From contig CAIQIA010000014.1 in NCBI GenBank assembly GCA_903871775.1, positions 16,238 through 80,237 of the forward strand: a DNA stretch of 64,000 nt, given 5' to 3'. This document shows positions 8,628 through 17,869 of this stretch, piece by piece. The notes under the pieces are model-generated. The model made no database searches. It was not told where the DNA came from and saw nothing but the letters and a program-made list of their open reading frames with translations. A program made the translations under genes and the position numbers. Positions within the stretch are counted from its first letter, which is position 1. Every line of letters begins with the position of its first letter. This DNA is from an uncultured cyanobacterium. Lineage in GTDB: Bacteria; Cyanobacteriota; Cyanobacteriia; PCC-6307; Cyanobiaceae.

Positions 8628-9346
8628 TTCTGGTAGGCACCTCGGGCCCCTGGGATCTGGCCCAGGGCATCGTTCGTGCCCATCAGCACGAGAAGATCCC
8701 CCTGCTGCAGCATCAGGTCGGCAGGGGGGTTGACGGTGAGGCCCTGGTCGGGACCAGCCGCCAGAACGGTCACCCCCCAACGGGGCCTGAGATCCAGCTC
8801 GGCGAGGGTGCGGCCGACAAAGGCCTGCGGCACCCGACGCTCCTCGATCGCATGGCGCCCGTCGAGTCGCAGGCGTTCCAGCAGGCCCGGCCGCGCCAGC
8901 TCGCTGCCCAGGCGCAGGCCCTCCTGCCGGGAGGGGAAGACCACCAGGTCGGCCCCCAGCCGCTCCAGCATCGTCTGATGCAGCTGACTGCTGGCCCGGG
9001 CGATCACCCGCCTCACGCGGCTGCCGCTGGCCACCCGGGCGATGAGGGTGGCGGTGACGCTCACCTCGATGGGGCTGCCGATGGCCACCACCACCGTGGG
9101 CATGTCGAGCACCCCGGCCTCCCGCAGGGATTCCTCATCGGTGCAATCGGCCACCCGGGCCTCGAGGGCGGGATCCCGCAGCAGCAGCTGAGCGATGGCC
9201 CTCTCACTGGCGTCGACGGCCAGCAGCGGCACGCCGGCCTCGATCAGCTCTTCACACACGGCCGCCCCGAACCGGCCCAGCCCGATGACGGCATATCCGG
9301 CATCGGCGTCATCACGCCACCAGGAGGACTGCGGGGTCGTGGTCAC
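8618..9346 (-). CDS. ktrA: potassium uptake regulatory protein (KtrA/TrkA family)
   Basis: Cytosolic RCK-type gating subunit of a Ktr potassium uptake system. The Rossmann motif VIGLGRFGAAVCEEL and the acidic VDASE strand end bind nucleotide (TrkA-N). The C-terminal part (VGRTLAELDLRPRWGVTVLA to LLVLMGTND) is the TrkA-C domain. 242 residues is normal for KtrA. It overlaps the upstream ktrB-like gene by 4 bases, so subunits are translationally coupled. Its stop codon and last codons lie inside the 3' end of the convergent tRNA-Thr. Confidence 0.9.
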   Translation of the reverse strand: MTTTPQSSWWRDDADAGYAVIGLGRFGAAVCEELIEAGVPLLAVDASERAIAQLLLRDPALEARVADCTDEESLREAGVLDMPTVVVAIGSPIEVSVTATLIARVASGSRVRRVIARASSQLHQTMLERLGADLVVFPSRQEGLRLGSELARPGLLERLRLDGRHAIEERRVPQAFVGRTLAELDLRPRWGVTVLAAGPDQGLTVNPPADLMLQQGDLLVLMGTNDALGQIPGARGAYQKAG

Positions 9347-10722
9347 AGGATCAGATCATCGACGGGGTAACGCACCCGGGCCAGCGGCCGGGTGCCGTAG
9401 ACGGCCGACAGGATCAGCAGGATGCCCAGGCGTCCCACGAACATACCCACCATCAGCACCAGCTGGCCCCAGCGGGACAACCGGGCCGTGACGCCCACAT
9501 CAAGCCCGACCGTGGCAAACGCCGAGACGCAGGTGAACAGCTTCTCGAGGAACGTGAAGCGTGGCAGGGATGGTTCACCGCCGCTGGTGGGCCCAAGGCC
9601 CAGCAGCAGGGCCATCAGCACCACGACGGCCAGGGAGGCCAGCACCACCCCCACCGCCCGCAGCAGCACCTCGGGTTCCAGCCGCCGCCGGCGGATGACC
9701 ACATCCTCACGCCCCTGGAGGGTGGAGCGGGTGGCCGCCACCAGCACGGCGATGGTGGTGGTCTTGACGCCACCGCCGGTGCCGCCGGGGCTGGCGCCGA
9801 TGAACATCAGCACCACCAGCACCAGCAGGGCCGCATCCGAAAACGTGTGCAGCGACAGGGGCACGGTGTTGAAGCCCGCCGTGCGTGCACTGACGGCATG
9901 GAAAAGGCCCACCTGCAGCTGCTGCAGGGGGCCGAGGGAGGACAGCAGTCCATCGGGGGCGAAACGCTCCGTGGCCAGCAGGGCCAGGGTGCCGAGGCCG
10001 AGCAGGGCCAGGGTGCTGCGCAGCACGAGCCAGGTGTGCAGGGAGAGGCCCCGGCGACGGCAGGACCGCAGCCCCCAGAGCTCACGGCAGACCCGCCAGC
10101 CGATGCCACCCATCACGATCAGCGCAGCGATGACGGCATTGACGACCGGATCATCGCGATACGCCTCAAGATTGGAGCTGAAGAGACCGAAACCGGCGTT
10201 GTTGTAGGCGCTGATGGCGTGAAAGACGGCGACCCACAGCCGACGACCGGGGTCGGTGATGTCGCGGAACCCGAACAGAAAGAGCACCAGGGCGCCGGCG
10301 CCGATGACCACGGCGGCCATGCGCAGCACCAACCGCAGGGTGCCACCCACCGCACCGACGCCGTAGACATCGAGGGAGCGGCCCCGATCGAGCCGCTGAC
10401 GCAGGGCGCCGCCACCGAGCACGACCCCCTGCAGCACCGAGGTGATGGCCATCAGGCCAAGACCGCCGACGAGGATCAGCAGCGCCAGCAGGCCCTGGCC
10501 GACCGGTGTGAGTTCGTTGCCGACGTCGATGATCGACAGGCCCGTGACGGTGATCGCCGAGGTGACGGTGAACAGGGCCTCCCAGAGCCCGACACTGTCG
10601 CTCGAGCAGACGGGCAGGGCCAGCAGCACGGTGCCCACCGCGATCACGAGACCTCCGCTGAGGACGGTGAACTGGGGCACGTCCAGACGCCGCCACCATC
10701 GCCGCCCTGCCTGCGTCACCAC
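9343..10722 (-). CDS. ktrB: potassium uptake transporter, membrane subunit (KtrB/TrkH family)
   Basis: Pore-forming subunit of a Ktr-type, usually sodium-dependent, potassium transporter of the plasma membrane. The 459-residue protein has the repeated membrane-pore-membrane architecture. The first filter block is FTVTSAITVTGLSIID; related pore segments follow at AISAYNNAGFGLFS, SARTAGFNTVPL and SAFATVGLDVGVT, each with the Gly-containing filter. Starts with GTG, two in a row (10722 and 10719). It is upstream of and overlaps ktrA. Promoter elements probably lie in the 171-base gap to the divergent bacteriocin-like gene, but I see no clear -35/-10 pair. Confidence 0.9.
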   Translation of the reverse strand: MVTQAGRRWWRRLDVPQFTVLSGGLVIAVGTVLLALPVCSSDSVGLWEALFTVTSAITVTGLSIIDVGNELTPVGQGLLALLILVGGLGLMAITSVLQGVVLGGGALRQRLDRGRSLDVYGVGAVGGTLRLVLRMAAVVIGAGALVLFLFGFRDITDPGRRLWVAVFHAISAYNNAGFGLFSSNLEAYRDDPVVNAVIAALIVMGGIGWRVCRELWGLRSCRRRGLSLHTWLVLRSTLALLGLGTLALLATERFAPDGLLSSLGPLQQLQVGLFHAVSARTAGFNTVPLSLHTFSDAALLVLVVLMFIGASPGGTGGGVKTTTIAVLVAATRSTLQGREDVVIRRRRLEPEVLLRAVGVVLASLAVVVLMALLLGLGPTSGGEPSLPRFTFLEKLFTCVSAFATVGLDVGVTARLSRWGQLVLMVGMFVGRLGILLILSAVYGTRPLARVRYPVDDLIL

Positions 10723-10849
10723 CCCCTTCCAAAGCTGGTCGCAACCAGGTTAGGCAGGGTCGCCGCAGGCCTGGCGCAGGGTGCCCCTGCCACGCACCGA
10801 CGCCGCTGATCGCCGATGTGGGGTCCATGGCTCCCCCTACACCGGAGTC

Positions 10850-10871
10850 GGGAGGGACATCGCTCCCTCCT
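10850..10871 (+). other. short inverted repeat in the leader of the precursor peptide gene
   Basis: GGAGGGA (10851-10857) and TCCCTCC (10864-10870) can pair around a six-base loop, ending 23 bases before the precursor ATG at 10894. In RNA this would form a hairpin in the 5' leader. There is no U-run, so it is not an intrinsic terminator. A role in message stability or translation is conjecture. Confidence 0.4.
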
Positions 10872-10893
10872 CTGTTCTCACACCCACGACACC

Positions 10894-11085
10894 ATGACCC
10901 TCATCACCCTCAACGAGTGCGCTGCCGAGACCGTGCGCGGCGGCTTCTTCGACCTGGCCGCCATCCGCCAGGTGGCCCGTCAGGACAACGCCGGCGCCAA
11001 CGTCTCGGTGGGCCTGCTCAACCCCGCCTTCCAGGGGATCATCCAGGGCAACAGCGCCGTCCAGCTGGCCTTCGCCAACGCCTGA
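10894..11085 (+). CDS. double-glycine leader peptide, bacteriocin-like precursor
   Basis: A 63-residue peptide with a class II-type leader. Leu6, Val14, Gly16 and Gly17 occupy positions -12, -4, -2 and -1 relative to the predicted cut, the pattern recognised by C39 peptidases. Cleavage after MTLITLNECAAETVRGG would free a 46-residue core starting FFDLAAIRQ and ending VQLAFANA. The core is rich in Asn, Ala and Gln, with no Cys, so no disulfide or lanthionine bridges are possible. It lies 74 bases upstream of the peptidase-containing exporter, with a strong inverted repeat between. An ATG at 10816 would give a 26-residue extension without leader features. Activity (bacteriocin, signal or adhesin) is unknown. 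Confidence 0.72.
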   Translation: MTLITLNECAAETVRGGFFDLAAIRQVARQDNAGANVSVGLLNPAFQGIIQGNSAVQLAFANA

Positions 11086-11104
11086 TCAGCCTCTGATCAA
11101 CCCC

Positions 11105-11134
11105 GGCCGGCGGCGGCGATAGCTGCCGCCGGCC
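11105..11134 (+). other. strong GC-rich hairpin between precursor and exporter genes
   Basis: GGCCGGCGGC (11105-11114) and GCCGCCGGCC (11125-11134) are perfect inverted repeats. The stem extends inward to a GATA loop with about 13 base pairs, one of them G-T. No T-run follows, so it is not a classical intrinsic terminator. Its position just after the precursor stop suggests an attenuating or 3'-protecting structure that would give more precursor than exporter message; that role is inferred. Confidence 0.6.
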
Positions 11135-11159
11135 ACCTAACACCTACTCCTCAAGAGCC

Positions 11160-13595
11160 ATGTTGCGAACCCTCGACGCGTCGCAGTGCGACGTCATCAC
11201 CGGCGGCTGGGCCATGCCCCCCGTGACGGTCAACGCCCCGATCAACGTGGGTGCGACCTCCGTGGTGCAGCTGGGCAACCAGCTGAACTTCGGGCTCAAC
11301 CTCGCCCTGCTCCCCGGTTCCCAGAGCATCAGCCAGGGCAACGGTTATCTGGCAGGCGTGTCTGATCCGATGCTCTCCCGGAGTGACCCGACACGATCCC
11401 GTCCCGCCAGGGGGCGGGGGCTGGCCTGGTCCCTCCGGGCCGGGCGCTGGAACTGCGTGCGCCAGTGGAACATCGAAGACTGCGGTGCCGCCTGCCTGGC
11501 CAGCGTCTGCCGCCAGCACGGCCTGCGCCGTGACCTGGCCGACGTCCGCGCACTGGTGGGCACCACCGGCACCGGCACCACCCTGCTCGGTCTGCAGCGG
11601 GGGGCCGAACGGCTGGGCTTCCACACCCGTGCCGCCCAGGCCGGACCGGATCTGCTCGACCACCTCGACGAGGTGCCCCTGCCCCTGATCCTCCATTGGA
11701 AGGGCTGCCACTGGGTGGTGCTGCATGGCCGTCGGGGGGGCCGCTGGCTGGTAGCTGATCCGGCCCATGGCCTGCAGTGGCATGACCGCGACAGCCTGCT
11801 GCGCCACTGGAACGACGGGGTGCTGCTGCTGCTCGAACCCGACCCGGTGCGGCTGGAGGCCGCACGGCAGCAGCGCCCCGCCGCCGGCGGCGGCTGGGGC
11901 TGGCTGGCCACCCTGGTGGCCCCCTTCCGGCCCCTGCTCTGGCGGGCCTTCGCCCTCAACGGCGTGATCGGCCTGATGGCCCTGGCCCTGCCGGTGCTGA
12001 TGCAGGTGCTTACCGATGACGTGCTGGTGCGCGGGGATGGACGCCTGCTGGCGGGCTTCTGTCTCGGAATCGCCCTGCTGTTTCTGATCCGCGCGTTGCT
12101 CAACCTGATGCAGGGGGTGCTGGTGGGCCACTTCGGCCAGAAGCTGCGGCTGCAGATGGTGCTGCACTACGGCCAGCGATTGCTGCGCCTGCCCCTGAGC
12201 CATTTCGAGAGCCGCCGCAGCGGCGAGGCGGTGAGTCGCCTGGCCGACATCGATCAGCTGCGGGACCTGATGAGCCAGGTGATGCTCGCCCTGCCAAGCC
12301 AGTGCTGCGTGGCGCTGATCTCGCTGATGGTGATGGCGCTGTACAGCCCACCCCTGACCCTGGCGGCCCTCGCCGGCCAGGGCCTGGTGCTGCTGGCCTA
12401 TGCCGCCGTGCTGCCGGCCCTGCAGCGCCGCACCCGCGCCCTCACGGTGCAGTCGGCCGAGAACCAGGGCTTTCTGGTGGAGGTCTTCCGTGGCTCGACC
12501 CTGCTGCGCACCACGGCAGCGCACCAGCAGGCGTGGCAGGAGTTCCAGCGCAACTTCGGCCGGCTGGCCCATCTCGCCTGGGATGCGCTGCTGCTGGAGC
12601 TGCGGGCCGGGACCCTCACCACCCTGCTGGCCAGCCTGACGACGATCGGCGTGCTCTGGTACGGCAGCACCTTCGTGCTCTCGGGCCGGATGACCATCGG
12701 CCAGCTGCTGGCCTTCCACGGCATGAGCGCCAACGTGCTCGTGTTCCTGGGGGCCCTCGGCGGCGCCACCGAGAACCTGCTGCGCTCGCGGATCGTCATC
12801 AGCCGCCTCAGCGATGTGCTGCAGGAGGAGCCGGAGGATGCCGACGGCCGCCATCGCCACACGGTGGCCATCGCGCCCGCTGAACCGATCCGGTGCGACG
12901 GGGTGAGCTTCCACCATCCAGGCCGGCGGCGGCTGCTGCACGACCTGACCCTCGAGCTTCCCGGTGGCGAGGTCACGGCCCTGGTGGGTCCCTCGGGCTG
13001 CGGCAAGAGCACCCTCGTGCGGCTGCTCGCCGGGCTCTATCCGCTGGAGGCGGGCAGCATCCGCTTCGGCGCCTTCGACGGGGCCGACATCGCCATCGAC
13101 AGCCTGCGCCGTCAGGTGGTGCTGCTGCCCCAGGAGGCGGTCTTTCTCAGCCGCAGCATCTTCGACAACTTCGTCTTCGCCCACCCGGGGGTGACCTTCG
13201 AGGAGGTGGTGCACCTCTGCCGGCTGACCCTGGCCGACGACTTCATCCACAGCCTGCCCAACGGCTACCACACGGTGCTGGGCGAGTTCGGCCTCAACCT
13301 CTCGGGTGGGCAGCGGCAACGGCTGGCCCTGGCCCGGGCCCTGGTGGGGGAACCGCCGGTGCTGCTGCTCGACGAATCGACCTCGGCCCTCGATCCAGAC
13401 ATGGAGCAGCGGGTGATGGAGCGGCTGCTGCGCCATCGCCTGGGTCGCACCACGGTGCTGGTGAGCCATCGCCCCTCGGTGATCCGCCGCGCCGACTGGA
13501 TCGTGCACCTCGAGAACGGCCAGGTGCGCCACCAGAACCGCCCGGAGGCCCTGGGCGACTGCCTCGACCTGCATCCCTACCTGCTCACCCCATGA
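11160..13595 (+). CDS. peptidase-containing ABC exporter (C39) with N-terminal precursor-like extension
   Basis: An 811-residue exporter that cuts double-glycine leaders and pumps the product out. Order: residues 1-70 form a precursor-like segment (MLRTLDASQCDVITGG leader, Leu at -12, Ile at -4, then an Asn/Gln-rich stretch). About 97-230 is a C39 peptidase with Gln102, Cys108 (EDCGAACL), His184 (GCHWVVL) and Asp200 (VADPA). About 255-540 is the membrane domain. The ATPase at about 560-811 has Walker A GPSGCGKST, signature LSGGQRQR, Walker B LLLDESTSALD and the H-loop VSHR. From Met71 (11370) or GTG 11358 it would be a normal-length exporter of about 741 residues, so the first 70 residues are additional. 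No stop interrupts the frame. HlyD follows with a 4-base overlap. Confidence 0.9.
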   Translation: MLRTLDASQCDVITGGWAMPPVTVNAPINVGATSVVQLGNQLNFGLNLALLPGSQSISQGNGYLAGVSDPMLSRSDPTRSRPARGRGLAWSLRAGRWNCVRQWNIEDCGAACLASVCRQHGLRRDLADVRALVGTTGTGTTLLGLQRGAERLGFHTRAAQAGPDLLDHLDEVPLPLILHWKGCHWVVLHGRRGGRWLVADPAHGLQWHDRDSLLRHWNDGVLLLLEPDPVRLEAARQQRPAAGGGWGWLATLVAPFRPLLWRAFALNGVIGLMALALPVLMQVLTDDVLVRGDGRLLAGFCLGIALLFLIRALLNLMQGVLVGHFGQKLRLQMVLHYGQRLLRLPLSHFESRRSGEAVSRLADIDQLRDLMSQVMLALPSQCCVALISLMVMALYSPPLTLAALAGQGLVLLAYAAVLPALQRRTRALTVQSAENQGFLVEVFRGSTLLRTTAAHQQAWQEFQRNFGRLAHLAWDALLLELRAGTLTTLLASLTTIGVLWYGSTFVLSGRMTIGQLLAFHGMSANVLVFLGALGGATENLLRSRIVISRLSDVLQEEPEDADGRHRHTVAIAPAEPIRCDGVSFHHPGRRRLLHDLTLELPGGEVTALVGPSGCGKSTLVRLLAGLYPLEAGSIRFGAFDGADIAIDSLRRQVVLLPQEAVFLSRSIFDNFVFAHPGVTFEEVVHLCRLTLADDFIHSLPNGYHTVLGEFGLNLSGGQRQRLALARALVGEPPVLLLDESTSALDPDMEQRVMERLLRHRLGRTTVLVSHRPSVIRRADWIVHLENGQVRHQNRPEALGDCLDLHPYLLTP

Positions 13596-14746
13596 CCCTG
13601 TCGCCCCTCGACCTCGATGACGTGCTGCCACCGCCCGACCGCTGGTCGCGGGCCCTCGGGAGGCGGCTGCTGCTGGCCCTGGTCGGCACCGGCTTCGGCC
13701 TGGCGGTGTGGCCCCTGGCCGAGACCGTGCGGGCCGGCGGGGTGGTGCGCCCCCTGGGGGAGAACAACCTGCTGCAGAGCCGGCTGGGGGGGGTGCTGAC
13801 CGCGGTGAGCATCCGCCCCGACCAACGGGTGCAGCGGGGGCAGGTGCTGGGGCGTCTCGACACCGCCCCCCTCGACCGGGAGCGGCAGCTGCTGCTGCAG
13901 GAGATGGGCAGCCTCAGCCGCCAGCGGCGCCAGTCGCTGCAGGAACAGCAGGCGCTGCAGGACCAGGAACGGGCGGCGCGGCGGATGCTGCTGGCCCGGC
14001 TGGAATCGGTGCGCCGTGACGGCGACAAGGCAGCCGTCACCCAGGACTTCCAGCGGCGCGAGCTGGAGCGGTTCCGGTCTCTGCAGAGCGAGGGTGCCGT
14101 GGCCCGCAGCCTGGTGGAGGAACAGGAGGCGCGGCTGCGGATCGGCGGCAGTGACCTGGCCAAGGCGCGCCAGAGCCTCGACGAACAGCAGGCCCAGGGG
14201 GCCGAAGACCTGGCGGCCCTGCGCCGCAGTGCCCTGCAGGCCCGGGTGGCGGCGGAGGAACTGGAGAAGAGCCTCGATGAACGCCGCCATCGCCTGAAGA
14301 TGCTGGACCGGGACCGGCAGGACAGCGTGCTGCGGGCCCCCGCCGGCGGCACCGTGCTCGCCACCGTGCTGCGGCACCGGGGGCAGGTGATCCGCCCCGG
14401 GGAGGTGGTGGCCACCATCGCGCCCGCAGGGGCCCGCCACGAGATCGTGCTGAAGGTGACGAGCCGCCAGCGCCCCCGCCTGCGGCCCGGCCAGCCGGCG
14501 ATGGTCACGATCAACGGCTGTTCGCGCTCCGAGTTCGGCGTGCTGCGGGCCCGGGTCGAAACTGTGGCCGACGACGTGGTGAGCCGCGGCCTCTACGCGG
14601 TGCGGCTGCGGCCGGAACGGCAGGGCCTCACGAGCAGCCGCGGCAGCTGTCCCCTGCGACCCGGCCTCGAGGTCGACGCCGACGTCACGACACGGATGAC
14701 GACGGTGCTGCAGTTCCTGGCCGACCGCTTCGAACGGCCGCTCTGA
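13592..14746 (+). CDS. HlyD-family secretion adaptor
   Basis: Periplasmic membrane-fusion partner of the peptide exporter (384 residues). A short cytoplasmic N-terminus precedes one membrane helix (LLLALVGTGFGLAVWPLA, about residues 29-46). A lipoyl/barrel strand set follows (VRPLGENNLLQSRLGGVL), then a long coiled coil from roughly residue 85 to 250 rich in Gln, Arg, Glu and Leu, and the closing lipoyl half (VLRAPAGGTVLATVLRHRG) plus the beta-barrel. The ATG overlaps the exporter stop by 4 bases, so the two are made together. With an outer-membrane TolC-type channel encoded elsewhere they would form a type I secretion system. Confidence 0.9.
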   Translation: MTLSPLDLDDVLPPPDRWSRALGRRLLLALVGTGFGLAVWPLAETVRAGGVVRPLGENNLLQSRLGGVLTAVSIRPDQRVQRGQVLGRLDTAPLDRERQLLLQEMGSLSRQRRQSLQEQQALQDQERAARRMLLARLESVRRDGDKAAVTQDFQRRELERFRSLQSEGAVARSLVEEQEARLRIGGSDLAKARQSLDEQQAQGAEDLAALRRSALQARVAAEELEKSLDERRHRLKMLDRDRQDSVLRAPAGGTVLATVLRHRGQVIRPGEVVATIAPAGARHEIVLKVTSRQRPRLRPGQPAMVTINGCSRSEFGVLRARVETVADDVVSRGLYAVRLRPERQGLTSSRGSCPLRPGLEVDADVTTRMTTVLQFLADRFERPL

Positions 14747-14845
14747 GTCCGGCGCGCATGCGCGGCGGATCGGCCGGCGGCTGCCGGCTCCAGCTCCGAA
14801 CCCGGTTCAATCCCCTTACCCCCTGCCCGAGGAGGCTGCCCCACC

Positions 14846-15031
14846 ATGGATCCCAACCCCTGGGAGATCGGCAGCAACCCGATCGACCTGCTCGACCTGC
14901 TGACCGGCGCCGACAGCTCCCAGGCCCTGTGGTTCGTGGCGGGCTACATCCGTGGCGCCCAGGATGCCTGCCGCTTCGCCGTCGATGACGGCGCCGACGG
15001 GGACGGGGCCACAGGTCCGGGGGGGCCATGA
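14846..15031 (+). CDS. small acidic hypothetical protein
   Basis: A 61-residue protein beginning MDPNPWEIGSNPIDLLDL with a hydrophobic middle (QALWFVAGYIRGAQDACRF) and an Asp/Gly-rich tail. I do not recognise the family. It has a purine-rich GAGGAGG about 13 bases before its ATG, a good ribosome-binding site for this genome. Its stop overlaps the start of the following phosphoribosyltransferase-like gene by 4 bases, which argues that it is translated. There is no double-glycine leader, so it is probably not another exported precursor even though it follows the secretion genes by 99 bases. Confidence 0.6.
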   Translation: MDPNPWEIGSNPIDLLDLLTGADSSQALWFVAGYIRGAQDACRFAVDDGADGDGATGPGGP

Positions 15032-15747
15032 CCGACGACGTCCCGGCCTGGCCGGACCGCAGCAGCGCCGGGGAAGACCTGGCCCGTCGCCTGCCGATGT
15101 TCTGGCGCCCCGGAGAGGCCATCACCGTCGTCGGCATTCCCCGCGGCGGCCTGGTGGTGGCGGCGCCGGTGGCCTGGCGACGGGGCTGCCCGCTGGTGAG
15201 CTGGTCGACGCGGCGGCTGGTGCTGCCCGGCAGCGGCGGGCTGGGGCTGGGGGCCGTGGCCCCGGGGGGGATCGTCGTGATCGACCCCGACCAGGTGCGG
15301 CTGCAGCATGTGCCCCTGGGCACCCTGCTGGATCTGATCCACCATCAGCAGCTCGTCGTTGAGCGCCATCAGCGGCTGTTCGCCGAACCACGGCCGGCCG
15401 CGATCGCCGGTCACCACCTGATCGTGATCGACGACTACCTGAGTTCGGGGTTGACGATGGAAGCCACCCTGCGGTCGTTGCGGCAGCTCTGGCCCCGGTC
15501 GATCACCCTGGCCGTGCCGGTGGGCGCCCAGGGGGTGATCCGCTGCCTGCGCCCGGAGGTGGACAACATCCTGGTGCTGATCAGCACCGAACAGCCCGAG
15601 ACCGGGCTGGGCTGGGGCCGGCGGCTGGGGCCCGTGGACCTGCGACAGGTGCTGCAGCTGCTGCAGCCCCCCCTGGGCGGGAGTGCCGGGGATGCGCCGC
15701 AGTCCGGCAGCAGAGACGTTTCGCCGGGATCGTCAACTTCAGGATGA
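15028..15747 (+). CDS. phosphoribosyltransferase-like protein with altered PRPP loop
   Basis: A 239-residue type I phosphoribosyltransferase fold: VVGIPRGGLVVAAPVAWRRG at the N-terminus and VIDDYLSSGLTMEATLRSL at the PRPP-binding loop. The loop is unusual: family members carry DD-x-x-x-TG, but here the Thr is replaced (DDYLSSG), so catalysis may be weakened or lost. A second family member at 17055 keeps the canonical TG. The purine/nucleobase substrate is not evident; such proteins in bacteria are often stress-related. It overlaps the small upstream gene by 4 bases, and the sigma factor ATG at 15770 follows its stop by 22 bases. Confidence 0.75.
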   Translation: MTDDVPAWPDRSSAGEDLARRLPMFWRPGEAITVVGIPRGGLVVAAPVAWRRGCPLVSWSTRRLVLPGSGGLGLGAVAPGGIVVIDPDQVRLQHVPLGTLLDLIHHQQLVVERHQRLFAEPRPAAIAGHHLIVIDDYLSSGLTMEATLRSLRQLWPRSITLAVPVGAQGVIRCLRPEVDNILVLISTEQPETGLGWGRRLGPVDLRQVLQLLQPPLGGSAGDAPQSGSRDVSPGSSTSG

Positions 15748-15769
15748 GCACACCTCATCCCAGAGCTCC

Positions 15770-16597
<828 letters not shown>

Positions 16598-16632
16598 GGC
16601 CAGCCCGGCCGGGGGGAGCGGCTGCCGGGGCC

Positions 16633-16941
16633 TCAGAACAGGGGTTTGCCGGCGTGGCCGTCCGGCACGAAGCCGGCGGCAGCCACCGGGCGCCCCTTGA
16701 GGTAGTTGACGCCGGCCAGCTTGTGGCCGACGCCATCGGGGGTCCCGCGGGCGCCCGCTTCGGCCAGGCCGAGGCCGTTCTCCAGCAGGTAGGCGGCCAG
16801 GTTCGACACCGAGCGTCCCTCGAGGTCGGAGCGGCTCACGAGGCGTTCGTAGGTGGACTGGGAAATGGTGATCGAGATGCGCTGGGGCTTGCGGCGGAGC
16901 ACGGCCATCCGATCGGCGGCCGGACGAGGGGCTTCGGTCAT
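16633..16941 (-). CDS. ribbon-helix-helix (CopG-like) small protein
   Basis: A 102-residue protein with a ribbon-helix-helix DNA-binding segment: strand PQRISITISQ, helix STYERLVSRSDLEGRS, helix VSNLAAYLLENGLGL. Such domains dimerise through the strand and contact DNA with it. The C-terminal 45 residues (LAGVNYLKGRPVAAAGF) are of unknown function. The ATG at 16941 gives MTEAPRPAADRMAVLRRKPQ. It could be an antitoxin-type or metabolic regulator; no toxin-like partner is adjacent. It is convergent with the sigma factor (35-base gap). Confidence 0.65.
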   Translation of the reverse strand: MTEAPRPAADRMAVLRRKPQRISITISQSTYERLVSRSDLEGRSVSNLAAYLLENGLGLAEAGARGTPDGVGHKLAGVNYLKGRPVAAAGFVPDGHAGKPLF

Positions 16942-17054
16942 GGGGGGGGTCGGAGAAGGGACGGCTGCGCGGGGCGGCGCAGCCACCACCCATATGGCGC
17001 GAGGCTCCTCATCCCGTCGGCGATCTCAGCACGACTGCAGCCGGGGCCCGGCAC

Positions 17055-17738
17055 TCATGCCTCCGCCTGCGGCACCGTCGCACCACGGCCACGGGCCAGC
17101 AGATCGATGACGGTGGCATCGTCCACGGGGCGGAAATCGTCGTACCACTCCCCCACAGAGCGCAGCCAGCGGACCCGGCGCAGCACCAGCAGATCGTCGA
17201 CGAGGGGGCGCAGGCGATCGATCGTGGTGCCGTCGGCCACCGGCACAGCCAGCCGCAGGGAGGCCGGCGACAGCTGCATCAGAGACCGCAGGATCGCCTC
17301 GATGGTGAGGCCGGTCGCCAGGCCGTCATCGACCACGAGCAGGTGCCGCCGACGGAGGGCGCCAGCCGGCGGATCGCCGTAGCGGCTGCGTCGACGCTCC
17401 AGCTCGGCCGTCTCGCGGGAGATGGCCCGCTCCAGGGCCGCCCCCTCCATGCCCAGCCGCCGCGCCTCGTCGCCATGGATCAGCTGAACCCCTCCTGGCG
17501 CGATGGCGCCGATGGCGTACTCGGGGCTCACCTCGGCGGCAAGCTTGCGGGCGCACCAGCTGCACAGCGGCAGCCCCAGGCGGTGGGCGACGGCGGCCGC
17601 CACGACGATGCCGCCGCGGGGAACGCCGATGACCAGGCCCCCGGCCAGCACCTCCGGCGGCAGGGCGGGGAGCAGGTGTTCGGCCAGCAGGCCGCCGGCA
17701 TGGCAGCGGTTGCGCCAGCGGTGGGGGGCATCGGCCAT
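17055..17738 (-). CDS. phosphoribosyltransferase-like protein, canonical PRPP loop
   Basis: A 227-residue phosphoribosyltransferase-fold protein, family relative of the gene at 15028. GLVIGVPRGGIVVAAAVAHR and LLVVDDGLATGLTIEAILRS are both present; the latter is an intact PRPP-binding motif (DDGLATG). Between them, ISRETAELERRRSRYG is a basic helix found in this subfamily. The ATG at 17738 gives MADAPHRWRNRCHAGG. Known subfamily members are annotated only as predicted phosphoribosyltransferases; a nucleobase substrate is likely but unproven. It is divergent from hsp20 (131-base gap). Confidence 0.78.
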   Translation of the reverse strand: MADAPHRWRNRCHAGGLLAEHLLPALPPEVLAGGLVIGVPRGGIVVAAAVAHRLGLPLCSWCARKLAAEVSPEYAIGAIAPGGVQLIHGDEARRLGMEGAALERAISRETAELERRRSRYGDPPAGALRRRHLLVVDDGLATGLTIEAILRSLMQLSPASLRLAVPVADGTTIDRLRPLVDDLLVLRRVRWLRSVGEWYDDFRPVDDATVIDLLARGRGATVPQAEA

Positions 17739-17869
17739 GGACAGGGGGAACGCTGCCCTTCCTCTACCGGCGGGCGGCCCCTCCGACGGCCGCCGCAGCC
17801 GTGCCGCAGCGGTGCATACCGGGCGCCCCCGCCGCAGACGGGGCCCCGACACTGAATCTGTCGCTGTCT

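Noticed and set aside
14846..15031. Third exported precursor peptide after the HlyD gene
   Set aside because: The 61-residue product has no double-glycine leader and is coupled to the phosphoribosyltransferase gene instead of the secretion genes.
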